Source: Pyropia haitanensis (taxonomy: Eukaryota; Rhodophyta; Bangiophyceae; Bangiales; Bangiaceae). Taken from it: a stretch of DNA of 64,000 nucleotides. How positions within the stretch are numbered: the first letter of the stretch is position 1; each line of letters begins with the position of its first letter. The stretch is taken from contig SDUX01000004.1 of NCBI GenBank assembly GCA_008729055.1, positions 7,100,026-7,164,025 on the forward strand, written 5' to 3'. Shown piece after piece: positions 33,090 to 45,234 of this stretch. The position numbers were made by a program, and so were the translations under genes. The notes under the pieces are model-generated. The model saw nothing but the letters and a program-made list of their open reading frames with translations, ran no database searches and was not told the DNA's origin.

Positions 33090-34938
33090 GACGACGGCGG
33101 TTGGGTGACTTGCCGGGTCACCGCAGCAACAACGTCACCTCTGACAGGATGGTGCAGGGCGCGTGCCGGCAAGGACGCGGTGCGCGGCAAAGACGACCCC
33201 CACGACGACGGGCGCCTCGGCTCTGTCGACGACGACGACCGCGCTGGATCGCTCGCAAGAGCTGGCTGCTCGAAACAATCGGCATCACATTCAACTGGCA
33301 CTGTGAATATATTTTCATGGAATGTGGATTTACATGCGCGTTTAGCTATCAAAACCGTCCCAATGGTTGCACGGACAGCTGTTCATCATCAGAGCGCGAC
33401 AGAGTATGATTAGATTAATCAGCTGGTTCAACTCTGAGCGCTGTTGTCAAATACATGATGCTCTTGTGAATTGGACCCGAAGTCTAGCTTGACCGCGTGT
33501 GCTCCTGGATCTAGATTTGTACCCCCAGGTTGTTTCGTCGGCCGCGAGCAACTCCGGCGGACAGCACCGCGGCGTCACCCATCCCGACTGACCGGAAGCA
33601 TGCTGCAAACAGTAGAATGTCACCACGCCTCCTCGTATCCAATAGGTGTCGGCTAGTCTGCTGGTTGGCACCACTGCGCATCGCAGGGAGGCGGCTCGCG
33701 GGAGGTCTCTAGTGGGCCTACTTCCCTCCCCTTCGCCCTGACACTCTGTCCTGGCCCTGGCGCGCCCGTCAGAGCGCCCACTTCAACGCCCGCCATCTGT
33801 ACTGAGTTGTACTAAAGCCCGTCTCAATGACCAGAGTGCATGCCGCGCAGCCGCCTCAACCGGGGGGAAGACGGAGGTGAAACTCGCGGCGGCGGTGATG
33901 GGCAACAGCCGCAGCAGCAGTGGCGGCGGGTAAAGAAAAGGGGGCACCGCAGCCTTGTCGCCACCATGCGCACCAGCGGATTGGCTTCTTCTCTTAGTCG
34001 GCCCAGTCCTCTCTTCTTCCTGGACTCACACAACGGCCACAAGGGGCGACGGCGATGGCACGCGGCGGCGACAGGCGCGGTCGCGGGCCGGGCTGCCGTA
34101 GCGCAGGTGCCCCGCCACGCACGGGATGAAAACAAGAACCACAACCACGCGTGTCGTCCACCCCCTGCTCAGCATGCAACACGGCCGCCTCGGGCAGACC
34201 ACCGTAGCACCGCGACCCGCCGGCGCCAACGTTGGAGGAGTAGCCGCGCCGCGCCGCGTCGGCCGCCAACGGTCCCTCCCCCTCTGACGCGCCGGCGCTG
34301 CCACCGCCGCCCCGCGTGCGTAGTTCACGGCGTGCGCGGGTCGCCGACGGAGCCGCCACCCGTCAATGGGGTGGGTGGGGGGGGGGGGGCGGCACACTGC
34401 ACCGTGACCCCGCGGTAGTCATCGCAGCCGCCGTCTGTCAGGGGCGCGACGGGCGGCGGCGAAACGGGCCAACAGCCGTGCGATATGAGGGGGGGGGGGG
34501 GGGGTACGGGGTGGCGCCGGCAGGTGAGGGGGGAGGGGAGAGCGGTGCATGGGTCACCATGGCGTAAAAAAAAGGACAAACGTCGGCGCCGCGGACGCTA
34601 GGCAGTGGTATACCCCGTACGGAGCACCCAGCCCCCCCCCCCTCCACCTGCCCGCGCGGGCACCCGGCCCGCCCCGCAGCCACCCCCCCCCTACCGACCG
34701 CGCGGCGGCGGGCGGGCGGCGTCCCGCCGCAGACACGCACGGTGGGCGAGCCGCCCCCCACCCCCCACCACACCGCACCACCGCCGCAGCCAACACCGCG
34801 CGCGCGCGCGCAAACGGGGCGACACGGTGACGTGAAAGGCCGCGCCAAAGACGCCAGCCGTTGCCGTCGCCCACGCATCCCCCCACACCCCCCGCCCCGC
34901 CCCCCCCCCCCCCGCACCCCCAACAGGCCGCGGCGCCC
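33090..34938. other. Spacer upstream of RPL18A and downstream of zinc-finger gene
   Basis: The 1.85 kb contains the RPL18A 5' UTR/promoter near 33090 and the zinc-finger 3' region near 34900. From about 33280 to 33660 the DNA is clearly less GC-rich than its surroundings. After 34370 G/C runs return. I find no ORF, repeat or RNA gene that I can defend. Confidence 0.45.
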
Positions 34939-35919
34939 TCACCACGACTCGCGCTGCTCCTTGGACAACGCCGGCGCGGCCGGCGGCGCGCCGTCGGCGG
35001 CAAGCGGCGAGAAGGGCTGGTACGGCGACAGTGGCAGCGGGCTCCACCGGGGCGCCAGCGGCGAGCTGGCGGGCAGCGGCGAGCCCCGCCGCAGCGCCGC
35101 GGCAATGCCATTGACGCCGGCGGCTCCAGCCGCAGCACCCACCCCACCAGCACCAGCACCACCGCCGACACCGCCACCGCCGCCAACGACGCCGGCCATG
35201 CCGCCTACGCCACCACCACCGCCGCCGCCGCCGCCGCCGACGCCGCCGCCCGGGACAGCCGAGTTGGGCCCCCAGCCCAAGCCCCAGTTGAGGGGCCCCC
35301 CGCCGACCCCGCCCGGCGCGGCGCCCAGGCCGCCGCCGCCGCCCATGAGCCCCCCGCCACCCGCGCCGACCAGCGGACTGATCAGCGGCCACGGATGGAG
35401 GCCAGCCAGGGCGCCGCCGGGCGTCTTGACGGGCGCGTCGGCGCCAACGCCAGCGCCGGCCGCCGACCGGACCACCCCGAGCGCGCCGCGGACGGCGCTG
35501 AGGGGCGGAACCCCCGCCGCGCCTGGCGGCAGCGGCCCCACCGCCGAGCCAACGCCCGGAGGCGCGCCGCCGCCGACGCCCGCCGCCGCCCCCGCCGCCG
35601 CCCCCGCCACCGCCGCCCCCGCCGCCGCCGCTGCGGCAGCGGCACGGCCATTCGCGGTGGCCGAGCTGTCCACCTCCTCCGTGTCGTCATCGTCCGACAG
35701 GTGCAGCGTGATGGGCATCCGCACCGCCCCCGTCGACGACACGAGCACGGGCGGGGTCGCCGGCCGCGTCCGCGGAAGCGGCGGCAGGGGCGTCAGTGCC
35801 GTTGCAGGCGACGCGAGCGACAGGAGGGTGGCGCCCGACGTGGCGGCGCCTGCCGACGACGACACGCCGGGGGGGGCAGACCCGAGCAGCGGTGCGGCGG
35901 CAGCGGCGCCACCAGCACC

Positions 35920-35962
<43 letters not shown>

Positions 35963-36412
35963 AGCCCCCCCGACCGCGATGACAGCGGCAGGGGCAACGG
36001 CAGGCGTACCAGCGGTGGGTAACCAGCGCCACTTGCGGGCGGCAGCTTCCCTCCCCCCCGGCTGTCGGCATCGGGTGCCGCCGGCCCCGACGCCGACGCG
36101 ACTGGCGCCAGGGGGGAGAGGCACGAGACAAAGGGGCCGCCTGAGCCGGGGAGGAAGTGCGCGGCCTCAAGGGCGCTCGGGGAGGGCAGCTTGGGTGCTG
36201 GCGACAGCGCCGAGGCCCGCGCCGGCCACGAGCCCCGCACAAGCGCCGACGGCTGCACGCCCGGCGTCGCGATGGGCGCGGGGAGAGGGCCGGGACCGGA
36301 CACGGGGAGGGAGACGGGCAGGGACGCGAGGAAGCGGTTTGCATCCGGCGAGTGGGGTGGGAGCAGCTCAAACGGCTGCTGGTAGCCGCGGTCCTGCGGG
36401 TGCCCTTGCTGT

Positions 36413-36469
<57 letters not shown>

Positions 36470-37032
36470 ACTTGTTGCTGCAGCAGCTGCTGCTGTTGCA
36501 GCTGCTGCTGCAACTGCGCCTGCTGCTCGGTCATCCCAAAGTCTGATGGCTGCCGTGGATCCAACGTGCGAAACGGAGGCTGCTGTGACTGCTGCTGCTG
36601 TTGCGGCTGGTGCGGCTGCTGTGCCTGCTGTGCCTGCTGTGCCTGCTGCGGCTGCTGCGGCTGTTGCGGCTGTTGCGGCTGTTGCGGCTGCTGTGCCTGC
36701 TGCGGTTGCTGCGGCTGCGGCGGCTGCGGCGGCTGCGGCGGTTGCTGTTGCCGCACTTGTCCTGGGGACTGCCGCGGGAAGCCCAGCTGCTGCTGCCCGT
36801 CAGCACCTAATTGCATCGACATGTGTCCTTGAGCGCTTGGTGGTGGTTGCCCAGAGGTCTCAGACGATGGTGGCACCGCCCGTTGCCCGCCGAGCTGCTG
36901 CTGCGGTGGTGGCTGCTGCTGCATCCCCTGGTTCTGGTGCGGTGACTGTTGTTGTTGGCGCGGCGGCTGCGGTTGTGGCTGCTTCTTGCGCTGTCCTAAT
37001 TGTCTTCCTGGGTGATGCGGCTGCTGCTGCAA

Positions 37033-37071
<39 letters not shown>

Positions 37072-39501
37072 TTGTTGTTGTTGTTGGTGCTGGTGTTGTT
37101 GTTGCTGCTGCTGCTGCTGCAGCTGCTGCTGTTGCTGCTGCTGTTGTTGCTGCTGTTGCTGCTGTTGCTGCTGCATGAGCAACATCGGCAGCTGATTCTG
37201 CTGCTGCTGTTGCTGCTGCTGAAAACGCCGCTGCACCTCCACATACAGTTCCGCCAGCTGCTGCTGCTGCGCGACATGCTGCTGTTCTTGAGCCACCAGC
37301 TGCTGCTGATGTTGCTGCCTCAGCTGCTTCTTCTGCTGGTCGTGCGACTGCACCTCCAGCTGCAGCTGTTGATACCGCAGGAGCAGACGCTGCGTATCGT
37401 TTGCATCTCCATCAGGCTGCATCAGGAAGAGCCCGCGCTGCTCCAGCAGCTGCGCCTGCGCGTAGGGCAGGCCCGCATCATGCCCCCCCCCCCCCCCCAG
37501 GGGCGTCTGCTGCGACGCGTTGATGCCCGGCCGCGCCATCCCCGTCGCGCCCGACAGCGTCGACGACGGGCCGGTGCTGCGGGGTGCCGGCCCGACACCG
37601 GGCGGGCCGGCCCACAGCGGCCGATCCCCCGCATTGTCCCGCACCGCCGCGGCGGCCATGGCCGCCTCAAACGCGGCCTGCGCCAGCTGTGGCTGTGCAA
37701 ACGGCGACGCCCCCGCCGCCGAGTGGGGTGGCGCATCAAAGCCGGCAGGTCCATCGCCGGGCGTCTGCGCCAACAGGTTGGGCACCACCGCCGCCTCTGG
37801 ATTCTCACCGCCCGCACTGCCAGCGGGGCGCCCACGACCCGCCGGTGGTGGCGCGCGGCCGCGGCCGCCACCCGCCGCCGCCACCGCGGCGCTGCCGCGA
37901 CCACGACCGCGGCCACGACCGCGCGCGGCCGCCCCAACAAGCGCACGGCGCTTGGCCGCCGGCGCCGACTGCGGGTTCCCCGCCGGCGTCGCGCCGCCGC
38001 CCGAAGCGGGTGACGCGCCCGCCGCCGGGGTCGCCGCCCCATTCACCCCCGCGGCGGCGCCCCCGCCAGCCTTTGCCACCCCCGCCGGCGCGGAGCGGCG
38101 GCGGGCCACCTTGCCCGTCGACCCCGCCGCGCCCGCCGCGGGCCGCTTCTTGGACGCAGACGCGAGCGGCGCCGGCGCCGCCGCGGCGGCCGCCGCCGCC
38201 TCTGACTCGACCGCCGACGCGGCGGCGAGCACCGCGTTGGCCGCCGCCATCGCCGCCGCCGCCGTCGACGCGCGCTGCCGCTGCCGCGTCTTTGGCGAAA
38301 TGGTCTTGGGTATTGGCGGCGCGCCCGCGGCGGCCGCACCCGCCGCACCCGCCGCACCCGCCGCCGGCGATGGCGTCGCGCCAGCCGCCACCGCCGGTGC
38401 CGTCGCGCCGGCTGGCGCGGCGCCCGGCGCGGCGGCGGCACCAGCCGCCGGCCGAGCCGACGCCGTCTCGGCCTTTGGCCGAGCGCGCCCCCCCCCCTTG
38501 GCCCCCTTCTTGGCCGCCGCGTCCCCCCCCGCGCCCGCGCCGTGGCAGTGGGTGGCGTGAAAGGTGGACGAGCTCTTCCACTTGAACGTGCGGCCACATC
38601 CCGGCTCCGCACAGTGGTACGGCATCTCGTCCGTGTGGATGCGCGTGTGCACGCGCAGGTTGGTGCGCTTGCTAAACCGCCGCCCGCACGTCGGGCACGC
38701 AAAGTCGCCGCTCCCGGTCGCGGTCGGCTTGGCGCCGGCCACCCGCTTTTTGGCGCCCCCGGCTTTGGGCGTCGCGCCGCCAGCAGCCGCGCCGGGGGGG
38801 GGGGGGGCGCCGCCGGCCGCAGCGGTGGTGGGCGCGGCAGTCCCGGCGGCACCTCCAGGCGGCGGTGCGCCGGGCGCACCGGGTGCCCTGCCGGCGGCGC
38901 CGCCAGCTGCTGCCGCGGTCGCCCCCGCCCCAGACCCGTCCGCTGCCGCCGCGGCAGCAGCCGCCGCCGCCGCCGCTGCCGCTGCCGCCGACGCGGCGGC
39001 CGCGCCCGTCGGTGCGCGCTTGGGCCGCGGGCCCGCCGCCTTGCGGGCACCCGCCGCACCCGCCTTTCCACCAGCCCCCGCCGCGCCCGGCCGCCCACCC
39101 CCCCCCGCCGTCCCAGCGGCCGCGCCCGGGGCGGCCCCCCCCCCCGCCGCGCCCGCGCCCGGCCCAGCGCCCGCCCCCGTCATTCCCGCCGCGCCCGCCG
39201 CCGCTGCCGCCGCGGCGGCCGCCGCAGACGCGGCCGCCGCGCCCGTCGCGGGCCGCTTGGCTGGCGGCGGCCACTTGGCAACGCCGCCGCCGGCGATGCC
39301 AACGGCACCAGCCTTGCCGGCGGCCGTGCCCCCCGGCGACGCCTTGGCCTTGCGGGGCGGCCGTGACCGCGGCCGGGCTGCCGACACGGGCGCCGCCGCG
39401 CCGGGCGTGGCCGGGCCATCGGCGGCGGCGGCGGCGGCGGCGGCGGGGGCGTCGCCGCCACCAGACGCAAGGGGGGGGGGTAGCCGCGGCGGCGCGGCCA
39501 T
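34939..39501 (-). CDS. C2H2 zinc-finger, polyglutamine-rich putative transcription regulator
   Basis: A 1520-residue nuclear-type protein starting at ATG 39501 (MAAPPRLPPPLASGGG). Residues 1-265 are Ala/Gly/Pro-rich. Finger 1 at about 267 is FACPTCGRRFSKRTNLRVH followed by TRIHTD (CX2CX12HX3H). Finger 2 at about 293 is YHCAEPGCGRTFKWKSSSTF followed by HATHCHG (CX4C). Such a two-finger pair is typical of sequence-specific DNA binding. A long Ala/Lys region follows, then Gln-rich stretches encoded by CAG/CAA at about 36400-37310. Near the end ITLHLSDDDDTEEVDSS looks like a SUMO-interacting motif with acidic flank, followed by Gly/Pro/Ala-rich sequence to TGA-side 34939. The frame is uninterrupted. 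No orthologue recognised; the N-terminus might extend beyond a G-run at 39471-39479. Confidence 0.8.
36415..36468 (-). repeat. (CAG)18 polyglutamine microsatellite
   Basis: Eighteen uninterrupted CTG triplets on the + strand (CAG in the coding strand) encode polyGln in the zinc-finger protein. Further mixed CAG/CAA blocks run to about 37310. Pure CAG tracts are prone to length change. Confidence 0.95.
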
Positions 39502-41025
39502 GCCGGGCCCGCCCGCGGGAGATCGCGCCGCCCCGCCGGCCGACGCTCCGCCCGCCGCCCTGGGGGGTGTGCCGGTCGGCAGGGGCCGTGGCGGGGTGCC
39601 CCCCCCCCCTGCACCGCCCCCCCCCCACCTCCCCTCCCTGGTGATTCCGCCCCTGCCGCCGCCACCGCCGCCGGTACCCGCCCCACAGCCGGCGTACTGC
39701 CGCCTCCCCCCAGCAGCGGAGATCCCCTCCCGCCAGGGGAACCCACCTTGGCGGCGGACCCCCCCCCGCCCCCCCCCCCACCCCCCCCTCCTCCCCCCGG
39801 CGGCGGCGTTGCCGCTGACGGCCCCACCAACGGCGATGCCCCAGCGCTGCCACCGCCGCCGCCGCCGCCACCGCCACCGCCGCCGCCGCGAGGTCGCCGC
39901 GCGGGCGTGCCGCCCGCCGCCGACGCACGCGCCGAGGGCATGGCCGCCAGCGGCGCGCCGCCGGCGCGCCCGTGCCGGCGTCCCGCGCCGCGACAGCCGC
40001 CTCGCCCCGCCCGCGTCAGCGGCCGGAAATTGGCCGCGGCAGGGCCACGCGGTCGCCCGTCCGGCGCCGCCGCCGACGCCGGTGTCGCCCCGACCAGCGG
40101 CCGGTGCAGCACCCCGCCGTTCAGCCCCCCCCCCTCAATCCCTCCCCCCCCCCCCCCCCCCACGCTCCAGCTCCCCCAACCCAGCCAGATGGAAAAGACT
40201 CAGAGAGCAAGCGCCACGTCGACGGCGTCCTCTTCAGCCGCCACCGCCCCCCCTCCCCCCCCCCCCCCAACCTCCACCCCCCAGTCGGCAAGGCAGCGAC
40301 ACAAAGCCGCCCCGCACGGGCGCGCGTCGCGGGCGCGGCCGGGATGCCGCCAGTCGCCAGTGGCGACCCGCAGCCGCGGGAGCCAGCCGCACCGGCAGGG
40401 CGCGCGGCCGCCCGCGGGGACCGTCGCGGGCGCGGCGCGGCCGCCGGGCGCGCCCCGCCACCTTGCAGCCGCCGGGTCGGCCGCCGCCGCCGCCGCCGCC
40501 GCCGCGGCGCGTCCCGCCGGCCGGCCGGTACCGCGCGCGCGCGCGGCGGGCCGCGGCGGCCTGCCAGGCCGCGTCGCCGCCCCGCCCCGCCGCGGCGCGG
40601 ACCCCCCCCGCTGGCCGCCACCGCGGTCGCCGGCCGCCGCTGCCGCCGCCGCGGTGTGACCGAGCGCCGCCGCGCGGCCGGCGGCGGTGGGCACCCTCCC
40701 CTTGCGCCCGCACCCCAGCGCGGGACGCCGCCCTCGCGCGTCGGCCGCGCGCGCACGCGCACGCGCGCGCCGCCAGTGGCCGGCGGGGCGGCGGCCAGGC
40801 AGAGGCCACCCCGCCGCGCGCACCGCCCTCCACGCCCACGCACCACGCCCCACCCAGCCGGGAACTCCCCCCCCCCCCCCACCTCCCCGACCAAGCCGCG
40901 CGTCGCACGCCCTGATCCCGCCGGCGGCCGCTGCCGACGACCCCGCCGTGTCCGCCCGCGCCGCGCCCGCCGGCCGGTGGTGGCTGGGGCGCGACGCGGG
41001 CCGCGCTTGGCGCGCGGCTTCCGCT

Positions 41026-41057
<32 letters not shown>

Positions 41058-41340
41058 CCACCTCCACCACCACCCCCCCCGCCGCGGCGTCCAATCCCCC
41101 CGCCAGCGCCCCCTCACAGGGGCGAGCAAGTACGACGGCGGCACACGCACGCGCGCCAGCCAGGACACGCCGCACCTCGCCGCGCCCACCGGGGTGGCCC
41201 TCCCCTCCCCACCCCCCCCCCCCCCCGCTGCCCGTCCCACCGGCACTGTGGAGCGCGGCCGGCGGGGGTGGCGAATACAGCCACGCCGCGGCCGCGGCGG
41301 GCGGTGAAGCGCGGGCGGGGGGACGGGGCAGCAGCGGAGA

Positions 41341-41376
<36 letters not shown>

Positions 41377-42678
41377 TGGTGGCGGCGGCGGCCGCGACCC
41401 GCGTGCGCGCGCGCGCCTCGGCTGTGAGCGACCGCCCTTTGGAGGGGGGGTCGGTGGGGGGGGGTGCGGAGGTGGGCTTGCCGGAAACAGCCTGGCCGGC
41501 ACTGCAAACACCCCGCCGATTCCGTGGCGCTGGCGGCGCCTCCACAGCGTCATCTGGGCCACAGCGGCGGCGGCGGCGGCGCTGTCTCGCCGTGCTGTCC
41601 GAGGTCGGTTGTGGGCGCGACGCCCGGCGAGCCTCTGGCTCTCTGCTCCCCACACTGCAGCGCCCGTAGGCCACTGCACGGCCGGTGGTTGGAGGGCCAG
41701 GCCGACAGCTGGTGGCGGAGACCAACAGCCACGGCTCAAGGGGCGCCCAAATTCGGCATCCCGATACAGAGTGCGAGGTCACAACAGGAATGGACGCGAT
41801 TCATTGGCTCAGACATCCCTTGTGCAAGACGTGCTTGCTAAAAACGGCGCCAACAGGGCGGCGAATGACCGGCACAATCGGATTGACATGGTTCCCGGCT
41901 GAACCCCCAATCAGAAGCCGTCGCAGAGTGGCGTCCGCGCGACCTTTAATTGAGGAGATCTCTCTCGCTTGATCCATCGCTTCAGTCTCGTCTCTTGTGA
42001 CGAAACACTTGGACTTCTGCACTACGCAACAACTATTTGACTGTGTATACATAGAATTTCTTGTATATTGATATAATTACAAGATTACAACTCAGCTATG
42101 TCTGTTGACGAATGTATTCGATGGTCCTCTTGTCTGCCCAGCTCACCAAACAAAATTGGCAAACAGGCGGGAAAAAGTCTCTTTGCATCACCTGTGGCTT
42201 GCTGTCAGGCCCCCAGAGAAACCTGGATGGGGGACCCACGCGCAAGGCGCTTGCCCTGTCACAGCTGGCTCGCGGACAAAACAGTTCTGCGCGGGACCTC
42301 GAACGACAGCCCCGTCCAGGCATCGTCCTCGTGCGTCGTCCAGCGGAAACGGGTGGCGGCGTTGCCAGCGCACCGCGGCCGCGGCCGCTGCCGCCGCTGC
42401 GGCGGCGCGCGCTCTGCAATAAGTGTTTGTACTGTTCGGTTGAGGTAGGGCGACTCGCGTCGTCGCGCGGTCCGGGTCGTGCTGATCACCTTGCTGGCAC
42501 GGCGCCGCGCGTTGTACCCCTCCTCCCTCCCCCCTGCCCACCCACCTCCCCACCCGGCGTCCCCCCCCCTTCCACCCTGCAGCGGACATCGGGTCGCGGT
42601 CACACTCCCCCCGACCGCGGTCCCCGCCGCCTGCTGTCTCCCCTCCTCGTGCGCCCGCCCCGCCTGGCGCCGGCGGCC
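39502..42678. other. Divergent spacer zinc-finger gene / EF-hand A
   Basis: This 3.2 kb has G/C-run DNA from 39500 to about 41300, then more balanced sequence from about 41750 to 42330 with an AT-rich island at 42030-42110. Frames in the GC-rich half are low complexity on both strands. A gene start for the zinc-finger protein further upstream, across homopolymers, cannot be excluded. Confidence 0.45.
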
Positions 42679-42866
42679 ATGGCCACGACGGGCGCCCGCG
42701 GCAGCGGCGGCGGCGCCCCCCCCCCGCCCACCCGGCCTACCCGCCCACCCCCTCCCCCTCCGCGCCGCCGCCGCCGCTGCCGTACGCCAATGGCCACGCC
42801 GCCTCGGCGGCGGCGGCGTACGGGCCCCCACACCCGGGCTACGCGACCGCGGCCGGCGGGACGGGA

Positions 42867-42901
<35 letters not shown>

Positions 42902-44388
42902 CGGCGGGCGGGGCAGGCCGCCGCACGCGCCCGCCTCGTTGGCAACGATGCCGTCGCCGTCGTTGCCCTACGCGCCGCCGCCGCCGGGCGCCGCGTCGGC
43001 CATCTACCCGCCCGTGGCGGGCGGCTCCCCGGCGGGCGCCGCCGCCTCGCCCTACCCGCCGCCGCCCGCGTCGGCCGCGGCGTCGCCCTACGCCCCGGCC
43101 GCGGCGTCGCCCTACGCCCCGGCCGCGGCGTCGCCCTACGCGTCGGCCGCGGCGATGGGCGGCGCGGCACCCTACGGGCGCCCCCCCCCCGCGTCGGGCG
43201 GCGCGTCACCGTACGGCACGCCGCCCGCCTCGGCCGGCCCGTCGCCCTACCCGCCCCCCCCGCCCACCTCGGCCGGCCCGCCGCCGTATGCCGGCGCGTA
43301 TGGGGACCACCACCACACGGGCGGGTACGGTGCGGCCCCCTCACCATCGCCGTATGGTGCGTACGGGGCACCCGCCCCGCTCCCCCACCCGTCCTACCAC
43401 CACCAGCCGTACGCGTACGGGCCGTCGCCGTATGGCGCGCTGCCGCCGCCGCCGCCCTACTTTCCGCCCGCCGGCGACTGGCCGACCGCCGCGTACGGCG
43501 GCGGCGGCTACGCGCGCCCGCCGGGGCCGCCGCCGCCGCACGGGCCGCCGCCGCCGCCCTACGGCTACGGGCCGTACCCGGGGTACGGCCCACCGCCGCC
43601 GCCGCTGCAACCGGGCGTCTCTGCGGCGGGCGCCTACCCGCCGTCGCCGTATGGGCCACCGCCATCGTCCCAGGCCGCCGGCGGCGGCGGCGGGTACCCT
43701 GGGCCGGCCGGCAGCACCCCGTATGGCTCCTACCCGGCAGGGGCGGGCCCCCCGCCGGGCGCAGCGTCGGCGGCAGGCCGGCGCGGCGCGGCGGCGGCGA
43801 CGGCGGCGGCGACAGCGGCGGCGACGCCGCCGCCCGATCCCGGCGTTGGCGCCAGCGGCTATGGCGACGTGGCGGGCAAGAAGGCGCGCGCGCGGGCGGC
43901 GTTCCGGCGGCTCGACACGGACGGGTCTGGGTACCTGGACAAGGAGGAGTTTGTGGCGGCGCTCGCCATCCTCGCCGTGCCCATCAACCGGAGCGACGCG
44001 TTGGAGGTGTTTTCCGTGGTGGACGCGGATGGGAATGCGCGCATCACCGAAGGGGAGTTTGTCAGGTACGTGTGTGCGGACGGGTGGGCGGGGGACGTGG
44101 CGATGCGGACCGCGGGGAGGCGGGGGAGGAGGTGGGGGAGGGGGAAGATGCCTCGCGGCGGGTGTGGGAGGGAGCAAGTAAGAAGGCACCCCTGGTGGCA
44201 AGGACAGCTGCGCGAGGGCCCTTTGCGGGGCGAACAGCGGCGGTACCCTGGGGCGGTCCACTGACCTTTGCCTGCTTGCGCATGTTGACGAATGCTGCTT
44301 GTTGCTGTGTTTTTTTTGTTCCCTTCCTGTTTGCCCCGCCGTGGCCTGCACCCGCGCCATCTGCAGCCACTTCATCTCCAACTTTTGA
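42679..44388 (+). CDS. EF-hand protein A with long Pro/Tyr/Ala-rich N-terminus; one frame break; two exons
   Basis: Predicted Ca2+ sensor. ATG at 42679 starts MATTGARGSGGGAPPPP; the 10-C run 42716-42725 needs 11 bases to enter the long frame (AHPAYPPTPSPSAPPPP). About 390 residues of SPYAPAAASPYA-like, PPPYGYGPYPGYG-like repeats precede two EF-hands. The first loop, DTDGSGYLDKEE, is canonical; the second, DADGNARITEGE, is also complete. Exon 1 ends at 44065 inside GEFV-AG with donor GTACGT. The intron is 44066-44366 (acceptor CTGCAG). Exon 2 (44367-44388) encodes only S-HFISNF and stop. Total is about 469 residues. The architecture recalls ALG-2/PDCD6 and plant CML49/50 proteins but with only two EF-hands. 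It is a paralogue of EF-hand B at 48838-50249. Confidence 0.88.
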
Positions 44389-45234
44389 GGTGAGCGGACG
44401 GGGGTGAGGGGGGACGGTCGGCCTAGGCGTGTGTCGACACCCGTTGTGCGGTTTGTTTGTCGGCGTAGGTGTGGGCGTGCGGCTCGTGACGTCGGCCGCG
44501 ATCCCCATTGTCCCGCCCGTGTCCTCCTCGCTTCTGTCGGCTGGCAGGCTACGACGGAGGCTACGGCTCTCCCCCGGCCCTCTTTGCCTCTTTTCTTTTT
44601 TCTTTTCTTGTTCATCCCAGCCCGTGAGCTCTCCGATCCTCACAGCGAGTCCCGGGTGTGCCGCGCGGCCTAGCGGGCACGGCCACCGCGTGCACCACGG
44701 CAGACGCCCAGACGGTTTCCCCCCGTCCGCCCTTCCCGACCCTTACCCCCTGCCGCTCCTTTCTACCCGACCGCTACGACGCGCGCCTGCGTAGCGGAAA
44801 GCACTCGCAGCCAGCAGGCCGAGCGCGCCACCCCCCAGATTTTGTCCACCCGACCAACCGCTCCCCCTTGCGGGCGCGGAAGGGGCGCCCGCGTCTGTGC
44901 TTCCCCTCTCCCTGCCGCGATCAGGCGTCGATGATGCCTGGCCGGCGGCCAACGGGGCACCGGCGGGTGGCCAGACGGGCACACGGCGCCGCAGCCCGGC
45001 CCCTCCGACTCGAATTCCCCACGCGACCGGGCTGCCGGCCACCCAGTCGGCCACGCGGCGCGGCGAGGGGCAACCGCGCGCGGGGAGGGACCCGACAAGA
45101 ACAATACGCCGAGGCGGGCAGCGCCGCCGCCACGGGCAGCCGGGGCGACCGCCGAGACATGGCCGCGCCGGCCGGCCACATTCCCAACCCCCCCCATCGC
45201 CCCCCTTCCCCCCCCCCCCCCCGGCCTCCCGCCC
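44389..45234. other. Convergent 3' spacer EF-hand A / ITFG1-like
   Basis: 846 bases between convergent stops. A pyrimidine-rich stretch (about 44577-44620) containing T-runs lies about 200 bases after the EF-hand A stop. No defensible ORF. Confidence 0.45.

Noticed and set aside
36412..37310. CRISPR-like array
   Set aside because: The regular repeats are CAG/CAA codons for polyGln in an open frame, without spacers.
39502..40163. N-terminal extension of the zinc-finger protein across the 39471-39479 run
   Set aside because: The frame relation fits the one-short rule, but both sides are low complexity, so chance agreement (one in three) cannot be excluded.
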